Assembly (NCBI GenBank): GCA_945292135.1
Contig: CALYRA010000076.1
Coordinates: forward strand, 1 to 6,438
Reading direction: 5' to 3'
Origin: an uncultured Dysgonomonas sp.
GTDB taxonomy: Bacteria > Bacteroidota > Bacteroidia > Bacteroidales > Dysgonomonadaceae
DNA length: 6,438 nucleotides
A program made the translations under genes and the position numbers. The notes under the pieces were generated by a model. It searched no databases. It saw nothing but the letters and a program-made list of their open reading frames with translations, and was not told where the DNA came from. The first letter of the stretch is position 1, and each line of letters opens with the position of its first letter. Shown here piece after piece: positions 6,280-6,438 of the stretch.

Positions 6280-6326
6280 TTTCCTAGAATATATATTTTC
6301 ATTTATTTTTTATATACAAGATTACA

Positions 6327-6438
6327 ATGAAAACCTTAGAAAAACTAACTGCCGAGAAGTTATTAAGCATCAGAGCAATTAAACTTCAACCATCAAATCC
6401 TTTCACTTGGGCATCAGGGTGGAAAGCTCCAATATATT
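6327..6438 (+). CDS. pyrE: Orotate phosphoribosyltransferase, N-terminal part (3' end outside window)
   Basis: PyrE joins orotate to PRPP to make orotidine 5'-monophosphate in pyrimidine synthesis, in the cytoplasm. Only 37 codons are present, beginning MKTLEKLTAEKLLSIRAIKL. The following PSNPFTWASGWKAPIY is the conserved N-terminal substrate-binding segment of bacterial PyrE (F-T-W-A-S-G-W-K-x-P-I-Y). The PRPP-binding motif is beyond the window. The ATG is chosen because the protein aligns from its first residue with the Bacteroidetes family as I know it, and because a -7 box lies a suitable distance upstream. It appears to be transcribed separately from the RNA gene before it. Confidence 0.92.
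   Translation, partial: MKTLEKLTAEKLLSIRAIKLQPSNPFTWASGWKAPIY

Noticed and set aside
6105..6287. 60-codon open frame on the + strand
   Set aside because: It starts at a GTG inside the RNA, runs through the terminator hairpin and the pyrE promoter, and has no family resemblance. It is treated as chance.

Overview
This AT-rich window looks like a Bacteroidetes chromosome, most likely order Bacteroidales. The evidence is a full SusC/RagA + SusD/RagB outer-membrane import pair, a lipobox followed by acidic residues on the SusD protein, no Shine-Dalgarno sequences before the genes, A/T-rich start contexts, and Bacteroidetes-type promoter boxes (TAnnTTTG) before the short genes. The genus cannot be fixed from the sequence. 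Every gene I can support is on the + strand.

Layout: (1) 1-665, the C-terminal 220 codons of the ferrous-iron permease FeoB, closed by an intrinsic terminator (689-715). (2) 666-1082, a long AT-only-looking intergenic region with no gene. It holds a cluster of TGTTAAAA/TTTTAACA motifs, a weak promoter candidate, a perfect 8-bp inverted repeat, and 2.5 copies of a 26-bp tandem repeat that runs directly into the susC start codon. (3) 1083-5670, a susC-susD pair with a 19-nt gap, closed by a perfect 15-bp terminator hairpin (5684-5716). (4) 5780-5944, a 54-codon gene for a FeoB-associated, one-helix, cysteine-rich membrane protein. (5) about 5987-6218, a probable structured non-coding RNA with its own promoter, a long-range 11-bp closing stem and its own terminator; its architecture resembles 6S RNA. 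(6) 6327-6438, the start of pyrE (orotate phosphoribosyltransferase).

How it works together: FeoB moves Fe2+ across the inner membrane, and the small cysteine-rich protein is normally its direct genomic neighbour. Here a self-contained susCD transcription unit, bounded by terminators on both sides, sits between them. The susCD pair should form an outer-membrane TonB-dependent importer with a surface lipoprotein lid. No glycan-degrading enzymes, SusE/F, sigma/anti-sigma pair or hybrid sensor are present in the window, so it looks like a stand-alone, RagAB-like importer of unknown substrate. Whether it has anything to do with iron, or was merely inserted into the feo locus, cannot be decided here.

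The points most worth a second look are the interrupted feo locus, the 6S-like RNA between the small feo gene and pyrE, and the 26-bp repeat leader of susC.
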